Positions 16,875-24,881 of a stretch of 50,590 nt of DNA are shown here, in pieces (the stretch's first letter is position 1; each line of letters opens with the position of its first letter). The notes beneath the pieces are model-generated. The model saw only the letters and a program-made list of their open reading frames with translations, was not told the DNA's origin and did no database searches. The stretch comes from Planctomycetota bacterium. Lineage in GTDB: Bacteria > Planctomycetota > SZUA-567. Location: assembly GCA_020060765.1 (NCBI GenBank), contig JAGUZQ010000046.1, forward strand, positions 1 to 50,590, given 5' to 3'. The position numbers and the translations under genes are program-made.

Positions 16875-18555
16875 TTCCTCCCCTTTCAAACACCTGCAAC
16901 CGCGCGAATTCGTCCTCGAAATTAGGCGTAAAAAGCCCGGTGCCGATTTTACCCGCGATTTCCTCCCGTGTCCAGAAACGCAATTCGTCAACCTCGCTTT
17001 CCTGCCGCGCGAAGGAGCCTTCGCTTACACAAGCGTAAGTGTAGACCAGCTCGCTTTCGACGTCACTGTGCATGACGTAACGATAGAGGAATTCCGGCGT
17101 GACGGTCGCGATATCGAGGCCTATTTCCTCCCGCGCCTCCCGCGTGAGCGCGGCGTGAATCTTTTCGCCATACGCCACATGCCCGCCGACGGAAGTGTCC
17201 CATTTCCCCGGCTGGATTTTTTTGTCTTTCGATCGCAACTGCAACAGCAGATCGCCCGCGCGGTTTTTCACAATCAGGTGCACCACCGGATGCAACAGTT
17301 TCGGATTGCCGTGGCACTCCCCGCGCCACGCCGAACCGATGACGTTGCCTTCCTCATCCACCAGCGGGAAAATCTCGTCCGTTTTCTTCTCCAGCAGCCG
17401 CGCGAGGAAAAAACCTCCCGCCAGACAGATGAACGGCAGCCACCATAACGTATAATACCGGTGCACGTAGGCCGACTTCAGCGCGAACAGGTAGCAGCAC
17501 GCGCCAAATCCCGCGCACATCCACACCAGCCGCGCCTCAGGAATTTTTTCCGCCGTCTTTTTTCTTTTGAAGATATAAACCACCACCCACGCCACGCACA
17601 ATACAATCGGCAGCGGCGTAATATGGTTGAAGAAAAATTTCTGTACGGTATCGAGAAAATCGAGCACGCCGAAAGATCCGGTCATCTGGTTGGCGGCAAA
17701 GCCGAGGCCGTCGTCGTCCATGCCCATCCCCCCCAGCGAACGAGCCTTCCAGAAATATTCCAGCCGCTCCCGCAGGGACTGCCCCAGCATTTCCAGATAC
17801 CCGGCATAAAGCCCGAACACGCCTAACGGAATAAGCAGCAGCGCCCCGCGTTGACGCCACTTCACCTCGCGCGGGGAACAGAGCCGGAAACTTTCCGCCA
17901 GTATAATGATTATCAGAAACAGCCCGAACCACCCCATCAACCCCGCCGCCAACGCCGACAGCCACACCGCGCGAAACGACGTCCGCCCTTCGCGGAAACT
18001 GTCGTACAACAGCAGCGTCAAGACGACCAGACACAACAACGGCATCTCGTGCCCCGCCAGCCGCGCGTGCAGAACCGCGCCCGGACACAACGCCAGCGCC
18101 GCCGCGCACCACACGCCCGCATCCTCCCCGTAGCGTTTTTTCACCAGCAGATAAACGAGAACAATCAGCGCCAACGTCGACAGATACGGAATCAGCCGGA
18201 TGGAAAATTCCCGGTCGCCAAATATCGCCAGCGACGCCGCGTAAGGCAGAACCCCGAAAGGCAGGCGGCTCGTCCAGAACCGGTCGCCGTATTTTTCCTT
18301 CAATTCGCGCGCGGCGAAGTTGCCGTCTTTGTCAAAGAGTTCGTCTTCCTTCAAATCGTGAAACACCCGGAACTGCGCGAAGCGTGTACGGAAAATACCA
18401 TGCGTGAGCATCTGCCGCGCGATAGCGTGATGTTGCGCACCCGCATAACCTTCGTCCCCGCGCAACCACCGCGCGTCCAACTTCCATCCCGCCAGCACCA
18501 GAAACCCCGCCACCGCCACCGCCAGCAAGATTTTGTTATGCAGTTTTTCGGGCAT
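16867..18555 (-). CDS. GT-C membrane glycosyltransferase fused to a NUDIX hydrolase domain
   Basis: A 562-aa fusion. Residues 1 to about 385 are a PMT/ArnT-like GT-C enzyme: an N-terminal membrane helix, an acidic RGDEGYAG motif in the first outside loop, then about ten membrane helices. Such enzymes move a sugar from a polyprenyl-phosphate donor outside the membrane. Residues 393-562 are a NUDIX domain of the IPP-isomerase/YfcD-like type (IFPLVDEEGNVIG start, GKWDTSVGGHV). The NUDIX box G458 to L480 is complete (GHVAYGE ... REAREEIGL). The domains join at EKKTDEIF; the codon before DEIF is ACG, seven bases after a GGAG, which looks like a lost ATG start. The ATG overlaps the previous gene's stop (TAATG). 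Confidence 0.88.
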   Translation of the reverse strand: MPEKLHNKILLAVAVAGFLVLAGWKLDARWLRGDEGYAGAQHHAIARQMLTHGIFRTRFAQFRVFHDLKEDELFDKDGNFAARELKEKYGDRFWTSRLPFGVLPYAASLAIFGDREFSIRLIPYLSTLALIVLVYLLVKKRYGEDAGVWCAAALALCPGAVLHARLAGHEMPLLCLVVLTLLLYDSFREGRTSFRAVWLSALAAGLMGWFGLFLIIIILAESFRLCSPREVKWRQRGALLLIPLGVFGLYAGYLEMLGQSLRERLEYFWKARSLGGMGMDDDGLGFAANQMTGSFGVLDFLDTVQKFFFNHITPLPIVLCVAWVVVYIFKRKKTAEKIPEARLVWMCAGFGACCYLFALKSAYVHRYYTLWWLPFICLAGGFFLARLLEKKTDEIFPLVDEEGNVIGSAWRGECHGNPKLLHPVVHLIVKNRAGDLLLQLRSKDKKIQPGKWDTSVGGHVAYGEKIHAALTREAREEIGLDIATVTPEFLYRYVMHSDVESELVYTYACVSEGSFARQESEVDELRFWTREEIAGKIGTGLFTPNFEDEFARLQVFERGGNA

Positions 18556-19079
18556 TAGTTTTTGCCTTTGTCTTTGACAGTGATTTTATGCAAGGAAAAT
18601 ATTCCGGACTTTTTTAGCAGTTCAAGTTTTGGCTTGATATCTTCGTTACCATTCACTAGTAAAACATCATATTCCTCGCCACTGAGATTAAACAAATATA
18701 TCGATTTAGATATTTCGCTTGAGTTAACATAGATTGCCTGGAATGTGTTGATCGATTTCAATAAATATATGGGTGTACTTTCAGACTTTCCGCCATGATT
18801 GCAGGATATTCGCCAAGCATAGAAAAATAATGGATGTCCGTAATCCGTATCCCCAGCAATACAATATAAATTCGCCAATTTGGTGGCGAGAGATCCGTAG
18901 CTCTTGCCTTTCCAATCAAAAAATATACTTCCATCCTCCGGAATCAACTCCCGCGAATCAAGGACGAACCGCACCGCCGCGAGGCTATGCGCATCCTTCG
19001 CATCGCAACGAGCAACCTTATAGGCGGCGCTGGCAAGCAGAACAATTACTACTAGCACAACGATGCGGCTTCTAATCAT
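18555..19079 (-). CDS. small membrane-anchored protein, third of three tandem paralogues
   Basis: A 174-aa protein with an N-terminal signal-anchor (RIVVLVVIVLLASAAYKVAR) and a roughly 145-residue outside domain. It shares with its two upstream neighbours the pattern YK near the anchor, F-x4-SRELIP-x-D, DYGHPLFFYAWR and IYLFN near the C-terminal third, followed by SGIFSLHKI. No enzyme motif is visible. The ATG at 19079 overlaps the previous gene's stop by 8 bp; a TTG two codons upstream is an alternative. Its stop overlaps the ATG of the GT-C/NUDIX gene. The family and function are unknown to me; position suggests a role in surface glycan assembly. Confidence 0.72.
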   Translation of the reverse strand: MIRSRIVVLVVIVLLASAAYKVARCDAKDAHSLAAVRFVLDSRELIPEDGSIFFDWKGKSYGSLATKLANLYCIAGDTDYGHPLFFYAWRISCNHGGKSESTPIYLLKSINTFQAIYVNSSEISKSIYLFNLSGEEYDVLLVNGNEDIKPKLELLKKSGIFSLHKITVKDKGKN

Positions 19080-19599
19080 TTTCAATCTTCAAGACCGTGA
19101 TTTTCATTAACGAGAATTTTCCCGACTTTGCCAGCGTTGTAAATGCGAAGCTATCCTCACATTCGCGGAAAAGTGAAGAAAAGCGGGGCTGTTGGTAAAT
19201 TTTGCCCTCAAAATTGAACAGATAAAAACTACAGTTAGACATCATATTCCATAAAGGCTTGTTGCCGACTCTGGAATAAATATTATAACGTTCACATTTA
19301 TTTCCATACATATCCTTGGGGATTATGGGTTGCCTCCAGGCATAGAAATAGAAGGGATGCCCATAATCTGTTTCATCAGAATATCTGATCCCTTTCCCCC
19401 ATCGTGTCCCCGATATTCTGAAACAACAACTTTCGCCGTCAAAACAAACCTCCGCATCCCCCGGAATCAACTCCCGCGACTCCTGCACAAAATCATTCAC
19501 CGGAGACTTGCGCCATTCTCTCATGTCGCGTTGGATGACCTTGTACGCGCAACTGTAAAGCAGACCGACCATAATCAGCATGGCGAATCTTCTTTTCAT
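19072..19599 (-). CDS. small membrane-anchored protein, second of three tandem paralogues
   Basis: A 175-aa paralogue of its neighbours: basic N-terminus, a hydrophobic anchor (FAMLIMVGLLYSCAYKVI), then SRELIPGD, DYGHPFYFYAWRQP and FYLFNFEG, ending SGKFSLMKITVLK. The cysteine after the hydrophobic stretch (LLYSCAY) could be a lipobox cysteine, but the other two copies lack it there. The start ATG at 19599 shares a base with the previous stop (TGATG); a GTG one codon earlier is possible. Composition is more AT-rich than the surrounding glycosyltransferase genes. Confidence 0.72.
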   Translation of the reverse strand: MKRRFAMLIMVGLLYSCAYKVIQRDMREWRKSPVNDFVQESRELIPGDAEVCFDGESCCFRISGTRWGKGIRYSDETDYGHPFYFYAWRQPIIPKDMYGNKCERYNIYSRVGNKPLWNMMSNCSFYLFNFEGKIYQQPRFSSLFRECEDSFAFTTLAKSGKFSLMKITVLKIEND

Positions 19600-20141
19600 C
19601 ACTTGCCCACCCCGACCGCCAAGCCAATCTGCTGCAAATAAAACTGGTCGTCGCGCCTGATGGTTTGCACGTAATAATCATTCCGCATTTCGTTGAAGAT
19701 CGGCGGCATCTCGAAATCATCTTCGGCGATATTGTAAAGAAAAATGCTTCCGGCTTCCATTTTCGGCCAGCGCACCAATCGTCGCTTGCCGGTCTGCCAC
19801 GATTTCTCCAGCAACATACACTCGCCGTTAATGCCCTGAATTTCCTCAGAAATCGGCGGTTTGCGCCAGACGTAAAACCACACGGGATTACCCTGATCCA
19901 CGCCCACTATCTCCCGCACCTGGTTCTGGCAACCGTAATCGCCGAGAAAGTAACTGCCTTTGCCCAGCACGTAAACCTTTTTATCCGAGGGAATTACCTC
20001 CCGCGTGCGCAGGATGAATTCCATCGCCGGACTCTCGGCGAAGTCTTTCTGCCGATTACGGGCAGTTTTATAAACCGAACTGCCCATCAGCCCCAGCAAC
20101 GCCAGCACGACAAACAGTTTCCCGTATTTCCATTTCTGCAT
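19599..20141 (-). CDS. small membrane-anchored protein, first of three tandem paralogues
   Basis: A 180-aa protein with a signal-anchor (LFVVLALLGLMGSSVYKTAR) and an outside domain with TREVIPSD, DQGNPVWFYVWRKPP and IFLYNIAEDDFEMP, the same landmarks as the two genes downstream. It leads the operon: upstream is a 384-bp gene-free region with the parS site. All three copies place a conserved acidic-Gly-Pro (DxGxP) before an aromatic FYxWR run, which may be the core of the fold. Function unknown; no catalytic signature. Confidence 0.72.
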   Translation of the reverse strand: MQKWKYGKLFVVLALLGLMGSSVYKTARNRQKDFAESPAMEFILRTREVIPSDKKVYVLGKGSYFLGDYGCQNQVREIVGVDQGNPVWFYVWRKPPISEEIQGINGECMLLEKSWQTGKRRLVRWPKMEAGSIFLYNIAEDDFEMPPIFNEMRNDYYVQTIRRDDQFYLQQIGLAVGVGK

Positions 20142-20525
20142 AGGTGGTTTTCAGCTTTCCTGATTCGATTTTTTTGCTTCAGCCGTTACCCGCTTTGCAT
20201 AAAACGCATAAAGCCAAAATGATGTTTGCCGCATAAGGAAAGATATAAATACGCAACATCTTTTCAAATAACGCCTTGCATCATCAAGGCTGTGTCGGGC
20301 TCGAGTTTCCATGTTACACATATTACTGATTTACACTATATGATTGTTTCACGTGAAACATTCCGGAGGTCTGTTTCACGGAGCATAAATGGCGTTTTTT
20401 TTAAGCAAAAAAAATCTGCCGAAGCTTATTTTCAATCTTTCCCCCGCCGCCAGCGCAACGGCGGATAAATCGGTCAAGCGCATATTATCAAATACTTTAC
20501 ACATCCGCTCGCGGTTGAATTTGGC
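20142..20525. other. 384-bp intergenic region holding a parS site
   Basis: This region lies upstream of the three-paralogue operon and downstream of the phosphomutase gene. It holds the consensus parS palindrome (20345-20360) and a partial copy (20372-20380). The rest is AT-rich, and I see no RNA gene or convincing coding frame. Confidence 0.6.
20345..20360. promoter_or_regulatory. parS centromere-like site (ParB binding)
   Basis: TGTTTCACGTGAAACA is a perfect 16-bp palindrome identical to the widely conserved bacterial parS consensus. ParB nucleates on such sites and spreads, and ParA/Smc then act on the origin region. A partial copy, TGTTTCACG, lies 12 bp further on (20372-20380). Chromosomal parS sites cluster near oriC, so this window is probably in the origin-proximal part of the chromosome, although no parA/parB or dnaA is visible here. 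Confidence 0.85.
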
Positions 20526-21713
20526 TTATAATTCCATCATCTGCCGAAGCAAGCCAGTCGCGGCGGCGATACTGTCTTCTGTCTTCGCCGCCTCGGCTTC
20601 GGTAAACTTGTTGCCCCCGCGCGCGGAAATCCCCGCGCCCCAGATCACAAACGGCACCGGTTCGCAGGTGTGCGTGCGTAGCGCAATCGGCGTGGGATGG
20701 TCAGGCATGCACAAGATACGCAGATCGCCGCTTTTATCCGCTTCGGCCAGCAGCGGCGCTATTACTTTTTTATCTATCAGTTCCAGCGCCTGCGTTTTTT
20801 CTTTGGCGTTACCGTGGTGTCCCGCCTCGTCCGGCGCTTCCAGATGAATGGTGACGAAATCATGCTTTGCCAGGCACGCCAGCGCCGCCTGCGCCTTGCC
20901 GGAAAAATTGGTATTGATCAGGCCGGTCGCGCCAGGCACGTCAATCACTTCCAGTCCCGCCAGTTTCGCAATGCCTTTCAGCAGATCGACCGCGCTCACC
21001 AGGCCGCCGGTCAGGCCGTACAAATCCTTAAACAGCGGCAATTCAGGCATAATGCCCCCGCCCCACAGCCACAACTGCGTCGCCTGATTTTTTCCAGCCT
21101 TTTCCCGTTTGATATTTTCCTCGTAGGACGGAAAAAGTTTCCGGCTCAATTCCTCCAGTTCCAGAATCCGCCTTCCCGCCTCGCCGGGGGGATTGTGCCA
21201 GACCACGGGCTTGCCGGTAATATCGTGCGGCGGGGTGCGCTCGGGAATGCAGGTCGCCATCTCCGACATCACGCACGCGTGGCGGTACGACACTCCCGGC
21301 ACCAGCCTGATTCCGGGCAGGCGGTGGTCTTCCTGAAAACGCTCGATAATCGCTCGCGACTCGGGCGAAGTAATTTCTCCCGCCGAATAGTCTTCCATCA
21401 CCCCGTCGCGGATAGTGACGGTATTGGCGCGGAACACGGCCTCGTCGGGGGAAAGTTCGATCCCCATGTTGGCGGCTTCCAGCGGCGCGCGCCCGGTGTA
21501 GACCTGCGCGGGGTCGTAACCCAGCACCGCGAGATTCGCCACGTCGGAACCAGGCTTCATGCCCTCGGGCACGGTACGAGCCAGCCCCAGGATGCCTTCG
21601 GCGGCGAGCCGGTTCATGGCCGGGATTTTCGCCGCCTCCAACGGGGTCTTGCCCCCCAGTTCCGCGCAGGGGGTGTCAGCCGCCCCGTCGGGAATTATGA
21701 TTGCATAACGCAT
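20526..21713 (-). CDS. apgM: cofactor-independent phosphoglycerate mutase, ApgM type (possible homoserine kinase substitute)
   Basis: A 395-aa alkaline-phosphatase-superfamily enzyme of the archaeal-type phosphoglycerate mutase family. Metal and catalytic landmarks: IIPDGAAD (D9), GSDVANLAVLGYDP with the nucleophile S56, HLEAPDEAGHHG and MPDHPTPIALRTH. Length is normal. The family interconverts 3- and 2-phosphoglycerate. However, it sits 14 bp after homoserine dehydrogenase on the same transcript, an arrangement for which comparative genomics has proposed ApgM-like proteins as functional replacements of homoserine kinase. No thrB is visible in this window. I cannot choose between the two roles from sequence. 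Confidence 0.88.
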   Translation of the reverse strand: MRYAIIIPDGAADTPCAELGGKTPLEAAKIPAMNRLAAEGILGLARTVPEGMKPGSDVANLAVLGYDPAQVYTGRAPLEAANMGIELSPDEAVFRANTVTIRDGVMEDYSAGEITSPESRAIIERFQEDHRLPGIRLVPGVSYRHACVMSEMATCIPERTPPHDITGKPVVWHNPPGEAGRRILELEELSRKLFPSYEENIKREKAGKNQATQLWLWGGGIMPELPLFKDLYGLTGGLVSAVDLLKGIAKLAGLEVIDVPGATGLINTNFSGKAQAALACLAKHDFVTIHLEAPDEAGHHGNAKEKTQALELIDKKVIAPLLAEADKSGDLRILCMPDHPTPIALRTHTCEPVPFVIWGAGISARGGNKFTEAEAAKTEDSIAAATGLLRQMMEL

Positions 21714-21727
21714 TTTCCGCCTTTCAC

Positions 21728-23032
21728 TCAGCCCTCGATCCGGATAAAAACCGGCTGGCCGTGGATAAAATCAAAGCTGTCAATTTCGGCGAGCGATTTA
21801 AGCACCTCTCCCTCCAGCGCCTGGTGGGTGAGGATGGAGATCGGCACGCGGTTGTTGTCCAGTTCGCTTTCAAACTGGTGTACCGAGGCAATGCTCACGT
21901 TGTTGTTGCCCAGTGTCATCATCACGCGCCCCAGCACGCCGGGAATGTCCTCGGCGATGATGCGCAGGTAATAGCGCGCGCGGTACTGCGCCATAGGCGC
22001 GAGCGCGTACATCGGATTTTCCCGCGGCGTCCAGGAGGTGGCGTCGGTGTTGCCGCATAAATCGCGGGCGACCGAAACGATGTCGCTTACGACTGCGCTG
22101 GCGGTCGGCTCCCGCCCCGCGCCCCGACCATAGAACATGGCTTCCTTGACCACATCCCCCTCCAGGGCGATAGCGTTCATGCTGCCGTGAACATTGGCCA
22201 GCGGATGCTCCAGGTGCAGCAGCGCGGGATGCACCGAGAGAAAGACCTTGCCGGTCTCTGGCTGCGGGCGAGCCACCGCCAGCAGCTTTACGGTATAGCC
22301 CAGGTAGCGGGCGAACTCCACGTCCATCAGGTTGATGTTGCGAATGCCTTCGATATGCAGGCCGGGGAAGTCGATCCAGCTTTCCAGCGCCAGCGCCGAC
22401 AAAAGCGCCAGCTTGTGCCCGGAGTCTATGCCGTCGATGTCGAAAGTGGGGTCGGCTTCGGCGTAGCCCAGTTTCTGCGCTTCGGCCAGGCATTTGTCAA
22501 AGGGAGCGCCTTCCTCGGTCATTTTGCTGAGGATATAATTGCAGGTGCCGTTGACAATGCCGGTCAGCGACAGGATATGGTTTGCGATCAGCCCTTCCCG
22601 CAACGCCAGGATAATGGGAATGCCGCCGCACACCGCCGCCTCGAAGGCGAGAGCCACGTCCTTTTTCCGCGCCAGCGCGAACAGCGCCGCCCCTTTTTCC
22701 GCCAGCAGCGCCTTGTTGGCTGTGACTACCGACTTGCCGGCCTCAAGCGCGGAGGAGACCACCTTTTCGGCAACGCCCATGCCGCCGATCAGCTCCACCA
22801 CGATATCGATCTCGGGATCGCCGGTTATCTTGGCGAAATCGTCTACAAGAATCTCTTCCGGCACGCCCTCGGCCAGCGCCCGCGCGCGGTCGAGTTCCGC
22901 CACCTTTGTCAATTGCAGCCGTACGCCGCTGCGCCTCGCCAAGAGGTCGGGGCGTTTCAGCAGAATATGAATAACGCCCGCGCCAACCGTACCCACGCCG
23001 ACCACACCCACTCGGCAGACAGATAAACCCAT
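21728..23032 (-). CDS. hom: homoserine dehydrogenase
   Basis: A 434-aa NAD(P)-dependent enzyme that reduces aspartate semialdehyde to homoserine, the branch point to threonine and methionine. It has the Rossmann motif GVGTVGAG (G12, G14, G17), VTANKALLA, GGIPII, GIVNGTCNYIL and the substrate-binding stretch YAEADPTFDIDGIDSGHKLA. A C-terminal ACT domain (about 355-430, RIIAEDIPGVLGRVMMTLG) suggests allosteric control, probably by threonine. It is monofunctional, with no aspartokinase part. AAAGGG six bases before the ATG supports the start. It lies in an operon with a small conserved protein upstream (17 bp) and apgM downstream. Confidence 0.96.
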   Translation of the reverse strand: MGLSVCRVGVVGVGTVGAGVIHILLKRPDLLARRSGVRLQLTKVAELDRARALAEGVPEEILVDDFAKITGDPEIDIVVELIGGMGVAEKVVSSALEAGKSVVTANKALLAEKGAALFALARKKDVALAFEAAVCGGIPIILALREGLIANHILSLTGIVNGTCNYILSKMTEEGAPFDKCLAEAQKLGYAEADPTFDIDGIDSGHKLALLSALALESWIDFPGLHIEGIRNINLMDVEFARYLGYTVKLLAVARPQPETGKVFLSVHPALLHLEHPLANVHGSMNAIALEGDVVKEAMFYGRGAGREPTASAVVSDIVSVARDLCGNTDATSWTPRENPMYALAPMAQYRARYYLRIIAEDIPGVLGRVMMTLGNNNVSIASVHQFESELDNNRVPISILTHQALEGEVLKSLAEIDSFDFIHGQPVFIRIEG

Positions 23033-23048
23033 GTTTTTCCCTTTCCGT

Positions 23049-23297
23049 TTATTTCACGCTGAACAGTTCCAGAAATTTTTCCGCGCGATCCGCCGCCGGA
23101 GATTTCAGCACCTCCAGCGACAAACGCAGTTTTTCCACACGCTCATCCTTCAGAACCTCCTCGCCTCCCTCCGCCCGCTGAATCCGGTCGAAAGCCGCCG
23201 CCGTCTCCAGCAGGTGGCACCGGAGGTCGAGGAAATACATGTCCAAGAGTTCTTTAGCATTCCTGGGACTGCCCAGGGGTGTTCTTTCCGCACTCAT
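23049..23297 (-). CDS. small conserved protein upstream of hom
   Basis: An 82-aa soluble, helical, charged protein (ELLDMYFLDLRCHLLETAAAFDRIQRAEGG ... DRAEKFLELFS, shown in parts). AGGAG eight bases before the ATG gives it a better ribosome site than most genes here, and it ends 16 bp before hom. From memory, similar short proteins occur in anaerobes and planctomycete relatives, but no function is assigned. Position suggests a role in aspartate-family amino acid synthesis, possibly as a small subunit or chaperone; that is inference. Confidence 0.75.
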   Translation of the reverse strand: MSAERTPLGSPRNAKELLDMYFLDLRCHLLETAAAFDRIQRAEGGEEVLKDERVEKLRLSLEVLKSPAADRAEKFLELFSVK

Positions 23298-23754
23298 CGT
23301 TATTCTCCTGCTTTTGTAGTTGCTGAGTTACTGAGTTGCTAAGTTTCGCCTTGCCTTGAAATTATCCCTTGTTGGATATCCAGCCCCCTCTCCCCCTGAG
23401 GGGGATAGGGTCAATACGGTTCAGTTAAGAAAAAACTTGTGCCGTCATTCCCGCGCAGGCGGGAATCCAGGCGCTATTGCGTACGGTTTCCCCACTGGAT
23501 TCCCGCCTCCGCGGGAATGACGATTCGTAAGGTTAATGATTGAAACGAATGTTTTTCCTTAACTAAACCGTATTGAGGCATTTTGCTGCGCGCGCTTTCG
23601 ACAGAAAGCGCACCTCAGACATTTTCCCTATCGCGCCCAGACAGGGCAACCAAAAACCGGCGGAAAAAAACATCGGGAAGCGCGCGAGCAATTCTTTCGT
23701 CGCGCAAACGGCGGCCTTGATTGGTCGTCGCGGAATAAATTCGGTGAACCGGCC
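23298..23754. other. 457-bp intergenic region with a MITE-like element
   Basis: The stretch between the membrane-protein gene and the hom operon holds a short CT-rich inverted segment (about 23382-23410) and a full MITE-like copy (23411-23576). The remaining 180 bp contain overlapping frames without domains or ribosome sites. I see no RNA gene. Confidence 0.6.
23411..23576. repeat. MITE-like element, full-length copy
   Basis: A 166-bp element bounded by TCAATACGG and CCGTATTGA. The inverted ends extend for about 20 bp (CAATACGGTTCAGTTAAG on the left, its near-complement on the right). The core, 23443-23522, is a large palindrome whose arms each start CGTCATTCCCGCG, with TATTGCGTACGG at the centre; that centre also occurs in the copy at 27127. 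It has no coding capacity. Confidence 0.8.
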
Positions 23755-24879
23755 TCAATTTTCGATGATTTGACCGTGCTGTCCCCAGGTGAGATAAAAC
23801 AGCCATTTTTCTTTTTTTGCCAGCAGCAGACAGCCGCGCAGCCGCTCGTCGTCGCAACCCGGCTCAATTGGCAGGTCGCTCCAGGCGCGAAACGGGTTGC
23901 CCTCCCCTGGCACTATCAGCAGCAGCCGCCGGTGTTCCCATTCCGGCAGCTTGTCGTGATGGAAATCCATGAAGTGATACCCGCCCGTCTCCCGCAGCAG
24001 CTCGCCCAGGCAATATCCCCAGTGGCCGCTCACGACGGGAATCTGCTCGGGGAAATCCCGCTTGATTTGCGCCGCCAGTTTTTCCAGTTCTGCCTGCTCC
24101 AGACCCGCGCCGATTGTGGCAGGCGTGTTGCGGAAGGCGTAGACGGGGTCGAGCATTATCATCCAGTTGAAAAACAGGTAAACCGCCAGGACGTACGCCA
24201 TCGTCGCGCCGTTGATCCAATTGACGGCATTACGTTCGGGGTTGCTACGACATGACGCCTGCCGGACAACCATCAGCAGCAGACGGAAAAACGCCAGCAC
24301 TATCCCCGCGAAATGGGAAAACAGTGCCAACCCGTAAAACACCCCCGCCAAAGCCCGCGTTACCGGTTTGTCCCGGGATTCAAAATGCCTGGCCATGACC
24401 GCGAAGGCAAGGCAGAACAGCAGGTCGCCGTGACAGGAATTACCCCAGATCGCAGCAGCCAGTGCAATCATTCCCGCCGCGGCCATCCTTGGCGATAGAA
24501 CATGAATCGAACGCAGCAAAGCCCCCAGCGGCAGCAGCGCCCCCGCCAGCACCAGCGCCAGTCCGTAATCGTAAGCATAGCCGTAAGCCCCGGGTTTGAG
24601 GAACGGCACGAACGGCAGCGCCGCCAGCGTCGGCAGAGGCATGAACCGGAGCGACCCCACCAGCGCCTGTCGACCGATAGGCAGCTCCGCCAGCAGATCA
24701 CGCAGGATGCCGGAACGCACCGAGAAGCACATATCGTCCCCGCCGGAACCGTGGCGGAAAACCAGCAGGACGCTCAGCGCCGTGAAGGCAGGCACGAACC
24801 AGCGCAGAAACGCCAGCAGCGTCGGCAACGGCGAAATCCGCGCGGATGGGGACAACTCTTTTTCCGATTGCTCTGGCAT
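23755..24879 (-). CDS. polytopic membrane protein, putative GT-C-like or glycan-export partner
   Basis: A 374-aa protein with eight or so hydrophobic helices in residues 20-270 and a soluble C-terminal domain of about 110 aa (VSGHWGYCLGELLRETGGYHFMD in parts, then LLLAKKEKWLFYLTWG). The overall shape resembles GT-C-like membrane enzymes (DD motif early in the first outside loop, SGGDDMCFS), but I cannot assign a donor. The start is the ATG at 24879 (MPEQSEKE), two bases after the GT2 gene's stop; the frame extends to 25374 but that part lies wholly within the GT2 gene. It is co-transcribed with the GT2 synthase. Confidence 0.75.
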   Translation of the reverse strand: MPEQSEKELSPSARISPLPTLLAFLRWFVPAFTALSVLLVFRHGSGGDDMCFSVRSGILRDLLAELPIGRQALVGSLRFMPLPTLAALPFVPFLKPGAYGYAYDYGLALVLAGALLPLGALLRSIHVLSPRMAAAGMIALAAAIWGNSCHGDLLFCLAFAVMARHFESRDKPVTRALAGVFYGLALFSHFAGIVLAFFRLLLMVVRQASCRSNPERNAVNWINGATMAYVLAVYLFFNWMIMLDPVYAFRNTPATIGAGLEQAELEKLAAQIKRDFPEQIPVVSGHWGYCLGELLRETGGYHFMDFHHDKLPEWEHRRLLLIVPGEGNPFRAWSDLPIEPGCDDERLRGCLLLAKKEKWLFYLTWGQHGQIIEN

Positions 24880-24881
24880 GT

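Noticed and set aside
20226..20468. 80-codon plus-strand frame across the parS region
   Set aside because: It reads through the parS palindrome (IVSRETF) with no ribosome site and no family resemblance.
23443..23522. possible CRISPR-like repeat
   Set aside because: Only two inverted arms with a single centre; no direct repeats with regular spacers anywhere in the window.
23573..23857. short frames of 66-80 codons on both strands beside the MITE
   Set aside because: Basic, low-complexity and overlapping the end of the membrane-protein gene; no ribosome site.
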